Positions 26,652 to 37,404 are shown, numbered from the stretch's first letter. The stretch: 57,463 bases of DNA from Kiloniellales bacterium (GCA_030064845.1 JASJEC010000040.1:1-57463), one strand, 5' to 3'. The notes: generated from the letters alone by a model not told the origin. Numbers and translations are program-made.

Positions 26652-28259
26652 ATGCCGTCGGCCGCGCAGATCCTGGCCCAGCGGCTTTACGCCGCCGGCT
26701 GCCGCACCGCCTTCGGCATCCCCGGCGGCGAGGTTCTGACCGTGATGAACGCGCTGGCCGAGGCGGGTATCGCCTTCCATCTCGCCAAGCACGAGAACGC
26801 CGCCGGCTTCATGGCCGAGGGCAGCTATCACACCAGCGGCGCGCCCGGCATCCTGCTGGCCACGATCGGCCCTGGCGTGGCCAACGCGGTCAACGTGGTG
26901 GCCAACGCCGAGCAGGACCGGGTGCCGCTGATCTTCCTGACCGGCTGCGTCGATCCGGCCGACGCCCTGGGCTACACCCACCAGGTCTTCGACCACGTCG
27001 CGCTCATGAAGCCGGTCACCAAGGCGAGCTTCACCCTGGTCGACGGCGCGGTCGACGCCCTGGTCGACAAGGCGCTGGCCATCGCGACCGAGGGCCGGCC
27101 CGGCCCGGTCCATATCGATATTCCAATCTCGTTGGCCAAGGCCGAGCAGCCCAAGGCTTCGCCTTATCGCCCGGCCCCAAGGAGCGCTGTCGCGCCGAGC
27201 GGCGCGGACCTGGAGACCGCCCGCGCCGCCTTTGCCAGGGCCGAGCGGCCGATCATGGTCGCCGGGCTGGAGGTCCTCACCCAGAGCGCGGAGGCCGCGG
27301 TGGCCGACTTCTCGCGGACGCATCGGGTGCCGGTGGTCACCACCTACAAGGCCAAGGGCGTGATCCCCGAGGACGACCCGCTCGCGCTCGGCGGCGCCGG
27401 GCTCTCGCCGGTCGCCGACAAGCACCTTCTGCCGCTGATCGAGACCAGCGACCTGATCCTGCTGGCCGGTTACGACCCGATCGAGATGCGCCACGGCTGG
27501 CGCGACCCCTGGGACCCGGCGAGGACTCCGGTGATCGAGTTCACCGCCGCGCCCAACCACCACGGCATGCACGGCGCGAGCCACTCTTTCGTCGGCGATA
27601 TCGCGGCGGGCTTGGCCGCTCTGGGCGAGGGCCGGCCGGTCAACGGCGTCTGGTCGAACGGCGCGCCTGCGGCGGTCCGCGCCGTCCTGGCCGAGGCCTT
27701 CGACGCCTCGGAAGACTGGGGGCCGGCGGCCGTGGTCGACGCCGTGCGCGACGCGCTGCCGGCGGACGGCATCGCGACGGTCGACAGCGGGGCGCACCGC
27801 ATCCTGCTGTCGCAGATCTGGCGCTGTCCGCAGGCCCGCGGGCTGATCCAGTCGACCGGGCTGTGCACCATGGGCTGCGCTCTGCCGCTCGCGACCGGCA
27901 TCAAGCTGACCGCGCCCGAGCGGCCGGTGGTCGCCTTCACCGGCGACGCCGGGCTGGAGATGGTGCTGGGCGAGCTGACCACCCTGCGCGACCTCAAGCT
28001 GCCCGTCGTCGTCGTGGTCTTCGTCGACGCCTCGCTCGCCCTGATCGAGCTCAAGCAGCGCGGCTCCGGCATGGCCAACCTGGGCGTCGATTTCGGCGCC
28101 ACGGACTTCCCGGCCCTGGCCGAAGCGCTGGGTGGCCGGGGTGTCGCGGTGCGCGACCGGGCGGCCCTGCAGGCCGCCGTCGAAGAGGGGCTGGGCGCCG
28201 GGACTTTCACCGTGGTCGCGGCGGAGATCGGCCCCAAGGCCTACGACGGGCGCTTCTGA
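26652..28259 (+). CDS. Thiamine diphosphate-dependent enzyme (acetolactate synthase-like / 2-oxoacid decarboxylase)
   Basis: 535 residues in three domains. The PYR domain has activating Glu E48 in HENAAGFMAEG, then a central domain (about 185-320), then a PP domain with the ThDP/Mg motif as GDAGLEM (D432) and VDASLALI (D459). The usual GDG...NN is thus GDA...VD, with Asp at the metal-ligand Asn. No FAD-site hallmark of true acetolactate synthase and no ilvN follows. It is 3 bp after the desulfinase-like gene and 20 bp before an aminotransferase, so it probably decarboxylates or transforms the 2-oxoacid that the aminotransferase makes. Substrate unproven. Confidence 0.85.
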   Translation: MPSAAQILAQRLYAAGCRTAFGIPGGEVLTVMNALAEAGIAFHLAKHENAAGFMAEGSYHTSGAPGILLATIGPGVANAVNVVANAEQDRVPLIFLTGCVDPADALGYTHQVFDHVALMKPVTKASFTLVDGAVDALVDKALAIATEGRPGPVHIDIPISLAKAEQPKASPYRPAPRSAVAPSGADLETARAAFARAERPIMVAGLEVLTQSAEAAVADFSRTHRVPVVTTYKAKGVIPEDDPLALGGAGLSPVADKHLLPLIETSDLILLAGYDPIEMRHGWRDPWDPARTPVIEFTAAPNHHGMHGASHSFVGDIAAGLAALGEGRPVNGVWSNGAPAAVRAVLAEAFDASEDWGPAAVVDAVRDALPADGIATVDSGAHRILLSQIWRCPQARGLIQSTGLCTMGCALPLATGIKLTAPERPVVAFTGDAGLEMVLGELTTLRDLKLPVVVVVFVDASLALIELKQRGSGMANLGVDFGATDFPALAEALGGRGVAVRDRAALQAAVEEGLGAGTFTVVAAEIGPKAYDGRF

Positions 28260-28279
28260 GGGCGCGGAGGGAACCGGCC

Positions 28280-29437
28280 ATGAGAGCGGCGAACGAGATC
28301 CTCTCCGGCTACGGCACCACGGTCTTCGAGGTCATGTCGCGCCTCGCCATGGAGCACGGCGCGATCAACCTGGGCCAGGGCTTTCCCGACGAGGACGGGC
28401 CCGCCGACTTGCGCCGGCTCGCCGCCGAGGCGCTGATCGAGGGGCCGAACCAGTATCCGCCGATGATGGGCCTGCCCGAGCTGCGCCAGGCGGTGGCCCA
28501 GCACAACAAGCGCTTCTACGGCCTGGACGTGGACTGGCAGCGCGAGGTCATGGTGACCTCGGGCGCGACCGAGGCTCTGGCCGACTGTTTCTTCGGCCTG
28601 ATCGAGCCGGGCGACGAGGCGGTGCTGATCGAGCCGCTCTACGACTGCTACCTGCCGATCGTGCGCCGCGCCGGCGCGGTCCCGAAGCTGGTGCGCGTGA
28701 CTCCGCCGGACTGGCGCCTCGAGCGCGCGGAGCTGGAGGCGGCCTTCTCGGAGAAGACCAAGCTGATCCTGCTGAACAGCCCGATGAACCCGGCGGCCAA
28801 GGTCTTCTCGCGCGACGAGCTGGCGCTGATCGCGGAGATGCTGGAGCGCTACGACGCCTACGCCGTGTGCGACGAGGTCTACGAGCACATCCGCTTCGAC
28901 GGCCTGGAGCACATCCCGCTCATGACGTTGCCGGGCATGCGCGAGCGCTGCGTGCGCATCGGCTCGGCCGGCAAGTCCTTCTCGCTGACCGGCTGGAAAG
29001 TCGGCTACATGACCGCGGCCCCGGCGCTGCTGACGCCGATCGCCAAGGCCCACCAGTTCGTCACCTTCACCACGCCGCCCAACCTGCAGCGGGCGGTGGC
29101 CCAGGGCCTGGCCAAGGACGACGCCTATTTCGACAGCCTCGCCGCCGACATGGAGGAGAAGCGCGACCGCTTCGCCGAGGGCCTCGCGCGCATCGGCTTC
29201 GACGTGATCCATTGCCAGGGCACCTACTTCATCACCGCGGACTTCCGGCCGCTCGGCTTCAACGGCGACGACGTCGCCTTCTGCCGCCATATCACCACCG
29301 AGGCCGGCGTGACCGCGGTGCCGGTCAGCGCGTTCTACCAGGAGAGTGCGGTCGACCACTTCGTGCGCTTCTGCTTCTGCAAGAAGACGGAAGTGCTGGA
29401 CGAGGCGATCGTCCGCCTCGAAGGCTTGTTCAGCTAA
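28280..29437 (+). CDS. Pyridoxal-phosphate-dependent aminotransferase (class I/II)
   Basis: 385 residues from ATG 28280 with GGAGGGAA upstream. Fold-type I: INLGQGFPDEDGP, NQYPPMMGLPELRQAVAQHN, TSGATEALADCFFGLIEPGDE, LLNSPMNPAAKVFS, CDEVYEHIRFDG, and the Schiff-base lysine K232 in GSAGKSFSLTGWKVGY. C-terminal Arg in VRFCFCKK binds the substrate carboxylate. It resembles methionine/kynurenine-type aminotransferases (YbdL, KAT), which accept sulfur-containing or aromatic amino acids. It is third in the operon and should feed a 2-oxoacid to the ThDP enzyme. Confidence 0.92.
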   Translation: MRAANEILSGYGTTVFEVMSRLAMEHGAINLGQGFPDEDGPADLRRLAAEALIEGPNQYPPMMGLPELRQAVAQHNKRFYGLDVDWQREVMVTSGATEALADCFFGLIEPGDEAVLIEPLYDCYLPIVRRAGAVPKLVRVTPPDWRLERAELEAAFSEKTKLILLNSPMNPAAKVFSRDELALIAEMLERYDAYAVCDEVYEHIRFDGLEHIPLMTLPGMRERCVRIGSAGKSFSLTGWKVGYMTAAPALLTPIAKAHQFVTFTTPPNLQRAVAQGLAKDDAYFDSLAADMEEKRDRFAEGLARIGFDVIHCQGTYFITADFRPLGFNGDDVAFCRHITTEAGVTAVPVSAFYQESAVDHFVRFCFCKKTEVLDEAIVRLEGLFS

Positions 29438-29448
29438 GGACTGAAACC

Positions 29449-30834
29449 ATGGGCATGACGGATTCGAGGGGCGTGCCGATCTCCACCGACAGCGCCGACC
29501 TGGTGGCGGCGCTGGAAGCGGCGCACGAGAACAGCCTGTCGTTTCGCGGCGACCCCGTCGCCGAGATCGATGCCGTCCTGAAGGAGCACCCCGATTTCGT
29601 CATGGGGCACTGCTTCAAGGCGGGTCTGCTGACCCAGGCCATGGAAACCCGGATCTACGACGAGATGTGCGCCAGCCTGGCGGCCGCCGAGGCCCTGGCC
29701 GACAAGGCCAACGACCGGGAGCGCGGCCACATGGCGGCGGTCCGGGCCTGGGTCGAAGGGGACTTCCACGAGGCGGTGCAGCGCTGGGAAGCGGTCCTCG
29801 TCGAGTATCCGCGCGACCTGCTCGCCCTGCAGCTCGCTCATCTTTCCGATCTTCTGCTCGGCGACATCGTCGACCTGCGCGACGTCGTCGCCCGGGTGTT
29901 TCCGGCCTGGGACGAGGGCGTGCCGGGCTACGGCTACGTGCTCGGCTTCTATTCCTTCGGCCTGGAGGAGTGCCGCGACTTCTCCCAGGCCGAGGAGTTC
30001 GGCCGCCGGGCGATCGCGCTCAACCCGCTCGACGCCTATGCGATCCACGCGGTTGCCCACGTCATGGAGATGCAGGGCCGCCAGCAGGGCGGGATTGCCT
30101 GGATGACCTCGCGCGAAGCGGACTGGGCGACCAGCAACTTCGCCAATCACCTCTGGTGGCACCTGGCGCTGTTCCACCTCGACCTGGAGCAGGTCGACCG
30201 GGTGCTGGAGATCTTCGACAACCACCTGCGCTCGGACGGCCCGACCGGCGACAAGTACGAGGAGCTCGACGCTTCGGCCCTGCTCTGGCGCTTGAAACTG
30301 CTGGGCGTCGACGTCGGCAACCGTTGGCACGAGCTGGCCGACAAGTGGGAGCCTTCGGCCAAGGACACGCTCTACGCCTTCAACGACGTGCATGCCATGA
30401 TCACCTTCGTGTCCGATGACCGGGACGACGCGGCGGAGGCCGTGCTCAACGCGAACGAGCGCTATCTCAAGCACGCCAGCGACGCCAACGTCGGCATGAC
30501 CCGCGAGATCGGCATCCCCTTCTGCCGCGCCGCCCAGGCTTTCGCCGGCGGCGACTACGGCCAGGTGGTCGATCTCCTGCTGCCGATCCGCTACCGGACC
30601 TACCGCCTTGGCGGCAGCCACGCCCAGCGCGACCTGATCGCGTGGACCTTGCTCGAGGCGGCCCTCAGGGCCAAGCAGTACAAGCTGGCCTTGGCCCTGG
30701 CGAACGAGCGCACGGCGCTTAAGCCGACCAGTCCGGTGAACTGGAAGCTGACGGCCCGCGCGCTGGACGGCCTGGGCGACCGCGACGCCGCGCGCCGGGC
30801 CTACGCCAAGGCCCAGTCGCTGCCGCTGAACTAG
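29449..30834 (+). CDS. Tetratricopeptide repeat protein, TTC38-like
   Basis: 461 residues from ATG 29449 after AAGGA. Helical throughout; layout and motifs (NSLSFRGDPVAEIDAVL, HPDFVMGHCFKAGLL, YAIHAVAHVMEMQGR, NHLWWHLALFHLDL, NDVHAMITF) match the TTC38 group found in bacteria and animals. Conserved His and Trp residues inside the solenoid suggest a buried site rather than simple scaffolding, but no activity is known. It ends the desulfinase-like/ThDP/aminotransferase operon, 11 bp after the aminotransferase, which implies a shared process. Confidence 0.85.
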   Translation: MGMTDSRGVPISTDSADLVAALEAAHENSLSFRGDPVAEIDAVLKEHPDFVMGHCFKAGLLTQAMETRIYDEMCASLAAAEALADKANDRERGHMAAVRAWVEGDFHEAVQRWEAVLVEYPRDLLALQLAHLSDLLLGDIVDLRDVVARVFPAWDEGVPGYGYVLGFYSFGLEECRDFSQAEEFGRRAIALNPLDAYAIHAVAHVMEMQGRQQGGIAWMTSREADWATSNFANHLWWHLALFHLDLEQVDRVLEIFDNHLRSDGPTGDKYEELDASALLWRLKLLGVDVGNRWHELADKWEPSAKDTLYAFNDVHAMITFVSDDRDDAAEAVLNANERYLKHASDANVGMTREIGIPFCRAAQAFAGGDYGQVVDLLLPIRYRTYRLGGSHAQRDLIAWTLLEAALRAKQYKLALALANERTALKPTSPVNWKLTARALDGLGDRDAARRAYAKAQSLPLN

Positions 30835-30846
30835 CTTTTCGAAAGA

Positions 30847-30873
30847 AGCGGTCGGCGCGCCTTTTGGCGCCGC

Positions 30874-30874
<1 letters not shown>
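30847..30874 (-). terminator. Possible terminator of secA
   Basis: GC-rich hairpin (GCGCC 30857-30861 with GGCGC 30866-30870, loop TTTT; flanking AGCGG/CCGCT can extend it). On the minus strand it is followed by TTCTTTCGAAAAG. It starts at the secA stop and separates two convergent genes. Imperfect, so tentative. Confidence 0.35.
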
Positions 30875-33621
<2,747 letters not shown>

Positions 33622-33932
33622 GAAACCCTCTCGGATAAAGGCGATCACCAGCCGCCGGAGCCTTGAAAGCATGCCAGGCGCGGCCGACGGCCGATCCGCC
33701 GCGGCGACTATTGATCAAACCCGCCTGGACGAGGGCGCCCCGGCCGCAGATAAACCGTTGCCTGACTGATCAGACAGATAGGTCGATCCGGCGGGGCTGT
33801 CAACGATCCGGGACCGCCGGGGTTGCCCAGGGTGGCGGCGGGGCCTAAAGTCCCGCCGACGACAGGAATAGGCTCTTCCGCCAGGCTAGATTGAGCGGAC
33901 GATCCGAGTTCACAGCCCGAGAGGATCCGCTT
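33622..33932. other. Divergent promoter region secA / parvulin
   Basis: 311 bp between divergent starts. It contains a TGATCA-centred short palindrome (CTGATCAG, near 33768-33775) and no convincing gene. It must hold both promoters; I cannot place -35/-10 boxes with confidence. Confidence 0.4.
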
Positions 33933-34775
33933 ATGAAGACCCTTCTACGCGTCGCGGCGGTGACGGCGCTTCTGCTCCCGCTGACGGCGACGCCCGGCGC
34001 GGCCCAGCAGGGCGATGACGATCCGGCGGTCGCGCGGGTCAACGGCGCGACGATTTACCGGTCCGAGGTCCTGGAGGCCGCCAGCGCTCTGCCCCCGGAG
34101 TACCAGGCACAGCTGGCGACCATCTTCCCGACGCTGGTCGAGCGAATCGTGGACTTCCACCTGATCTCCAAGGCCGCCGAGAGCGCCGGGCTGTCCGACG
34201 ACCAGGAGGTCAAGGATCGGGTCGCGGCCCTGAAAGTCGACGTCATGCGCGAGGTCTACCTGCAGCGCCAGGTCGACAGCCGGATCACCGAGACCACGCT
34301 GCGGGCGCGCTACGACACCTTCGTGACGGAGAATCCGCCGAAGCAGGAGGTCCGCGCCCGCCACATCCTGCTCGACGACGAGGCGGCGGCGGTCGAGGTC
34401 ATCGCCGAGCTCGACAAAGGCGCCGATTTTGCAACTCTGGCCAGCGAACGCTCCAACGGCCCCTCGAAGGCGCGCGGCGGCGACCTCGGATACTTCACTG
34501 CCGAGCAGATGGTGCCGGAGTTCTCCCAGCAGGCCTTCGCCCTCGAGACCGGGAAATACAGCAGCAAGCCGGTGCAGACCCAGTTCGGCTGGCATGTGAT
34601 CAAGGTCGAGGACCGGCGCGAGAGCGAGCCGCCCAGCTTCGAGTCCCTGGAAGAACAGCTGCGCGAGGATATGTCGCGGGAAACCGTTAACGACGTGATC
34701 ACCGATCTTCGCGAGACCGCCGAGATCGAGATTCTGCCGACACCCGGCCTGCCGGGCGCGACGACCGCCCAGTAA
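33933..34775 (+). CDS. PpiC-type peptidyl-prolyl cis-trans isomerase (parvulin), exported
   Basis: 280 residues from ATG 33933 with AGAGGA upstream. Signal peptide 1-25 (LLRVAAVTALLLPLTATPGAAQ). SurA/PrsA-like layout: N-terminal helical chaperone part (VARVNGATIYRSEVLEAA, TLVERIVDFHLISKAAE), then a parvulin domain about 135-230 (VRARHILLDDEAAAVEVIAEL, SNGPSKARGGDLGYFTAEQMVPEF, FGWHVIKVEDRR), then a C-terminal helix. It folds or chaperones outer-membrane and periplasmic proteins. Placed beside secA, whose substrates it would receive. Confidence 0.92.
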   Translation: MKTLLRVAAVTALLLPLTATPGAAQQGDDDPAVARVNGATIYRSEVLEAASALPPEYQAQLATIFPTLVERIVDFHLISKAAESAGLSDDQEVKDRVAALKVDVMREVYLQRQVDSRITETTLRARYDTFVTENPPKQEVRARHILLDDEAAAVEVIAELDKGADFATLASERSNGPSKARGGDLGYFTAEQMVPEFSQQAFALETGKYSSKPVQTQFGWHVIKVEDRRESEPPSFESLEEQLREDMSRETVNDVITDLRETAEIEILPTPGLPGATTAQ

Positions 34776-34844
34776 GGGTCCTGCGCGAGGGGGAAAGTAG
34801 GCATCACTTCAGAGACGTCGCCCCTGGCTCCCGATAAGCTGGCC

Positions 34845-36035
34845 GTGCTGCCGCCGGTGGCCGGCGTGCGCCTGGCGACAGCCGCCTGTGATATCCGCTA
34901 CCGCGGGCGCACCGATGCCTGCCTGATCGAGGTGGCGCCGGGCTCGAGCGTCGCCGGCGTCCTGACCAAGTCGAAGACTGCCGGGGCGCCGGTAGAATGG
35001 TGTCGCGCCGCGCTTTCCTGGGGCAGCGCACGGGCCTTCGTGATCAACGCAGGTAACGCCAACGCCTTCACCGGCGGCGCCGGCAAGGCCTCGGTCGAGC
35101 GCACGGTCGACGCCGTCGCTGCGCTCTACGACTGCCCGCGCCACGACGTCTACATCGCCTCGACCGGGGTGATCGGCGAGCCGCTGCCCGACGAGAAGGT
35201 GACGGCTGCACTGGGCGGCCTGATGGACGACCTCGCGCCCGACGCCTGGGAGCAAGCGGCCCGGGCCATCATGACCACCGACACCTTTCCCAAGCTGGCG
35301 ACGCGCAGCGCGACGATCGACGGCTGCCCGGTCACAATCAACGGCATCGCCAAGGGCTCTGGCATGATCGCGCCGGACATGGCGACGATGCTGGCCTTCG
35401 TCTTCACCGACGCGGCGATCCCGGCCGAGCTGCTCGAGAAGCTCCTGCGGCCCGCGGTCGATCAGTCGTTCAACGCGATCACGGTCGACGGCGACACCTC
35501 GACCAGCGACACCCTGCTGCTCTGCGCCACGGGCCAGGCCGATCACGCCGCCATCCTTTCCCAGCGCGACCCGGCGTTGCGCTCGTTCAAGGCCGCCCTC
35601 GGGGACCTGCTGCGCGACCTCGCCCAGCAGGTCGTGCGCGACGGCGAGGGCGCCCAGAAGTTCATCACCATCCGGGTGTCGGGCGCGGCATCCAAGCAGG
35701 CCGCCCGGCGGATCGGGCTGGCGATCGGCAACTCGCCGCTGGTCAAGACCGCGCTCGGGGCCGGAGACGCCAACTGGGGGCGCATCGTGATGGCGGTCGG
35801 TAAGTCCGGCGAACGCGCCGAACGGGATCTCCTCGCGATCCGCATCGGCGGAATCGAGATCGCCCGGCGGGGCGCGGTCGTGCCGGGCTACGACGAAGCG
35901 CCGGTCGCCCGGCACATGAAGGGGCGCGAGATCGACGTCGAGGTCGATGTCGGTGTGAAGAACGGCCGGGCGACGGTCTGGACCTGCGACCTCAGCCACG
36001 GCTACGTCTCGATCAATGCCGACTACCGCTCCTGA
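34845..36035 (+). CDS. argJ: Bifunctional glutamate N-acetyltransferase / amino-acid acetyltransferase
   Basis: 396 residues from GTG 34845, the first standard start codon in frame. It transfers acetyl from N-acetylornithine to glutamate and makes N-acetylglutamate, the cyclic arginine pathway. Self-cleavage site Ala-Thr with nucleophile T181 in APDMATMLAF; VINAGNANAFTGGAG, MTTDTFPK, KGSGMIAPDM and GDANWGR are conserved. The protein likely begins earlier: in-frame codons before the GTG spell TSETSPLAPDKLAV, matching usual ArgJ N-termini (xSPLAPxx), but no ATG, GTG or TTG precedes them, only ATC at 34803 after an AGGGGG box. See findings. Confidence 0.94.
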   Translation: MLPPVAGVRLATAACDIRYRGRTDACLIEVAPGSSVAGVLTKSKTAGAPVEWCRAALSWGSARAFVINAGNANAFTGGAGKASVERTVDAVAALYDCPRHDVYIASTGVIGEPLPDEKVTAALGGLMDDLAPDAWEQAARAIMTTDTFPKLATRSATIDGCPVTINGIAKGSGMIAPDMATMLAFVFTDAAIPAELLEKLLRPAVDQSFNAITVDGDTSTSDTLLLCATGQADHAAILSQRDPALRSFKAALGDLLRDLAQQVVRDGEGAQKFITIRVSGAASKQAARRIGLAIGNSPLVKTALGAGDANWGRIVMAVGKSGERAERDLLAIRIGGIEIARRGAVVPGYDEAPVARHMKGREIDVEVDVGVKNGRATVWTCDLSHGYVSINADYRS

Positions 36036-36076
36036 CCGCCGGCCCGCCCCGCCGCCCCCCGACCACTTCGAGCTCT

Positions 36077-36538
36077 ATGTCGGACAGTTTCGATAGCGAG
36101 TGCTGGACCGCGGGGGCGTTCCCGTCGCCCGGCGAGCAGCGGCCCATCGTTCTGGTCGCCGCCGCGGCCCTGGTCGACGACGACGGCCGGGTCCTCCTGG
36201 CCCGGCGACCCGAAGGGAAGCCCATGGCCGGCCTGTGGGAGTTCCCGGGCGGCAAGGTGCAGCCCGGCGAGGTGCCCGAGCAGGCCTTGATCCGCGAGCT
36301 CAAGGAAGAGCTGGACATCGACACCAGGGAGAGCTGCCTCGCGCCGATCGGCTTCGCCTCGCACGGCTACGAGGACTTCCACCTCCTCATGCCGCTCTTC
36401 GTCTGCCGGGTTTGGCGCGGGATGCCCCGTCCGCGCGAGGCTCAGGAACTGATCTGGGTCCGGCCGCCGCGCCTCGGCGACTACCCCATGCCGCCGGCCG
36501 ACGAGCCGCTGGTCGCCCTCTTGCGGGACCTGATCTAG
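36077..36538 (+). CDS. mutT: NUDIX hydrolase, MutT-like 8-oxo-dGTP diphosphatase
   Basis: 153 residues. The Nudix box runs G59-x5-E65-x7-R73-E74-L-x-E77-E78 (GGKVQPGEVPEQALIRELKEE) and is intact in its metal ligands; the box's second Gly is Asp80. RPEGKPMAGLWEFPGGK and HGYEDFHLLMPLFVCRVW are typical of MutT/(d)NTP pyrophosphohydrolases that sanitise 8-oxo-dGTP. 41 bp after argJ, same strand, an arrangement common in alphaproteobacteria. An N-terminal extension of about 20 residues precedes the fold. Confidence 0.9.
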   Translation: MSDSFDSECWTAGAFPSPGEQRPIVLVAAAALVDDDGRVLLARRPEGKPMAGLWEFPGGKVQPGEVPEQALIRELKEELDIDTRESCLAPIGFASHGYEDFHLLMPLFVCRVWRGMPRPREAQELIWVRPPRLGDYPMPPADEPLVALLRDLI

Positions 36539-36542
36539 CGAT

Positions 36543-36560
36543 CAGACGCGAACGCGTCTG
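36543..36560 (+). terminator. Perfect 8-bp hairpin after mutT
   Basis: CAGACGCG (36543-36550), loop AA, and exact complement (36553-36560), 5 bp beyond the mutT stop. No T-run follows, so it may be a 3' stabilising hairpin or a factor-dependent terminator. It is the first of three consecutive hairpins. Confidence 0.5.
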
Positions 36561-36576
36561 GCCTGACAACGCCCTG

Positions 36577-36705
36577 GTGTCCCGATTCCGAAGGTTCGAG
36601 CGATCGAACTTCGGGATCGAAGGGACACTACCCCTATGATTCAAGTGTGATTCAGCTTCCGAAGTTCGACACGAGAAACGCACCGAACTTCGGAACCATC
36701 ACACT
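36577..36705. repeat. Two nested hairpins built on the CGAACTTCGG palindrome
   Basis: Hairpin A: outer arms GTGTCCC (36577-36583) and GGGACAC (36622-36628), inner arm 36588-36599 pairing with 36604-36614 with one bulged G. Hairpin B: outer AGTGTGAT (36644-36651) with ATCACACT (36698-36705), inner TTCCGAAGTTCG (36657-36668) with its exact complement (36684-36695). CGAACTTCGG or its complement occurs three times plus once bulged. Not coding. Confidence 0.75.
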
Positions 36706-37037
36706 AGGGCAGATCCGGGATTCTACGGAATCGCCAAAAGCGATCCGACAGGACATGATCCGGTCTAGGAGCGCGATCCCAACCGCGCCCTTGCGAAGCC
36801 TTCCCGGCGGCGAGGCCCGCGGCGCCGGCCTCAGATCCGGGCGCTTTTACCTCATTATAACAACTATACTGTGGCATCTCGCTGGTAAATTTTCTACTAT
36901 AGCGCGCGTAGTATTTTTGTAGGATTTGTGTAGTTCTCGATAGTTGCGGGGGAGAGAGGGGATCTTGGCCAGCATGTCTTTCAGACTGGTGCGCCGTCGG
37001 CACACCAGGGCGTTGTGCTAATCGGCGGGGGCCGCCA
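36706..37037. other. AT-rich regulatory region upstream of the RHH gene
   Basis: About 330 bp without a supported gene. 36845-36950 is AT-rich (cctcattataacaactatac, ggtaaattttctactatag), with a TACTA/TAGTA inverted repeat near 36892-36911 followed by TTTTT. A short frame starting at 36647 has no family features. Presumed promoter and leader of the RHH gene. Confidence 0.4.
36916..36943 (+). promoter_or_regulatory. Tentative promoter of the RHH gene
   Basis: TTGTAG (36916-36921) and GATAGT (36938-36943) with a 16-nt spacer, about 95 bp before ATG 37038, in the AT-rich segment. Weak match to sigma-70 boxes. Confidence 0.25.
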
Positions 37038-37364
37038 ATGGCCAAGCTGCAGAATAGGAATGTGCGGTTGCGCGGACTGCGCACCAGCCTCCGCCTCGAG
37101 CCGGCGATGTGGGACGCGCTCGAGGAAATCTGCCGCCGGGAGAGCTGCTCGATAAACGAGATCTGCTCGCTGATCGACGAGCAGAGGCATGGTTCCACCC
37201 GAACGGCCGCGTTGCGGGCCTTCATCCTCTACTATTTCCGGGCGGCCGCCACGGAGAACGGTCATCGCCGGGCTGGACACGGCCGCAGCGACAACATGAT
37301 CAAGGAAATCCGGGCAATTCTGAATTCCAACACCGGGAACGGCAACGGGCCGGACGGTCCCTGA
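37038..37364 (+). CDS. Ribbon-helix-helix (RHH_4) domain protein
   Basis: 108 residues. NVRLRGLRTSLRLEPAMWDALEEIC is the beta-strand and helix A of the RHH_4 family (PF13467), SINEICSLIDEQRHG the second helix, and RTAALRAFILYYFRAAA the third. The last 35 residues are Gly/Asn-rich and likely disordered. These dimeric proteins usually bind DNA through the paired N-terminal strands; targets are unknown. It stands alone behind a long AT-rich upstream region with palindromes, which makes autoregulation plausible. Confidence 0.85.
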   Translation: MAKLQNRNVRLRGLRTSLRLEPAMWDALEEICRRESCSINEICSLIDEQRHGSTRTAALRAFILYYFRAAATENGHRRAGHGRSDNMIKEIRAILNSNTGNGNGPDGP

Positions 37365-37404
37365 ACCGGACTATCCTTCGCCGGCAGGCTCATGAAAAAG
37401 CAAC

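Noticed and set aside
25691-28279. Long plus-strand frame upstream of and continuous with the aminotransferase
   Set aside because: The first 860 or so residues are an out-of-frame reading of the flavoprotein and ThDP genes; true aminotransferase similarity starts at ATG 28280.
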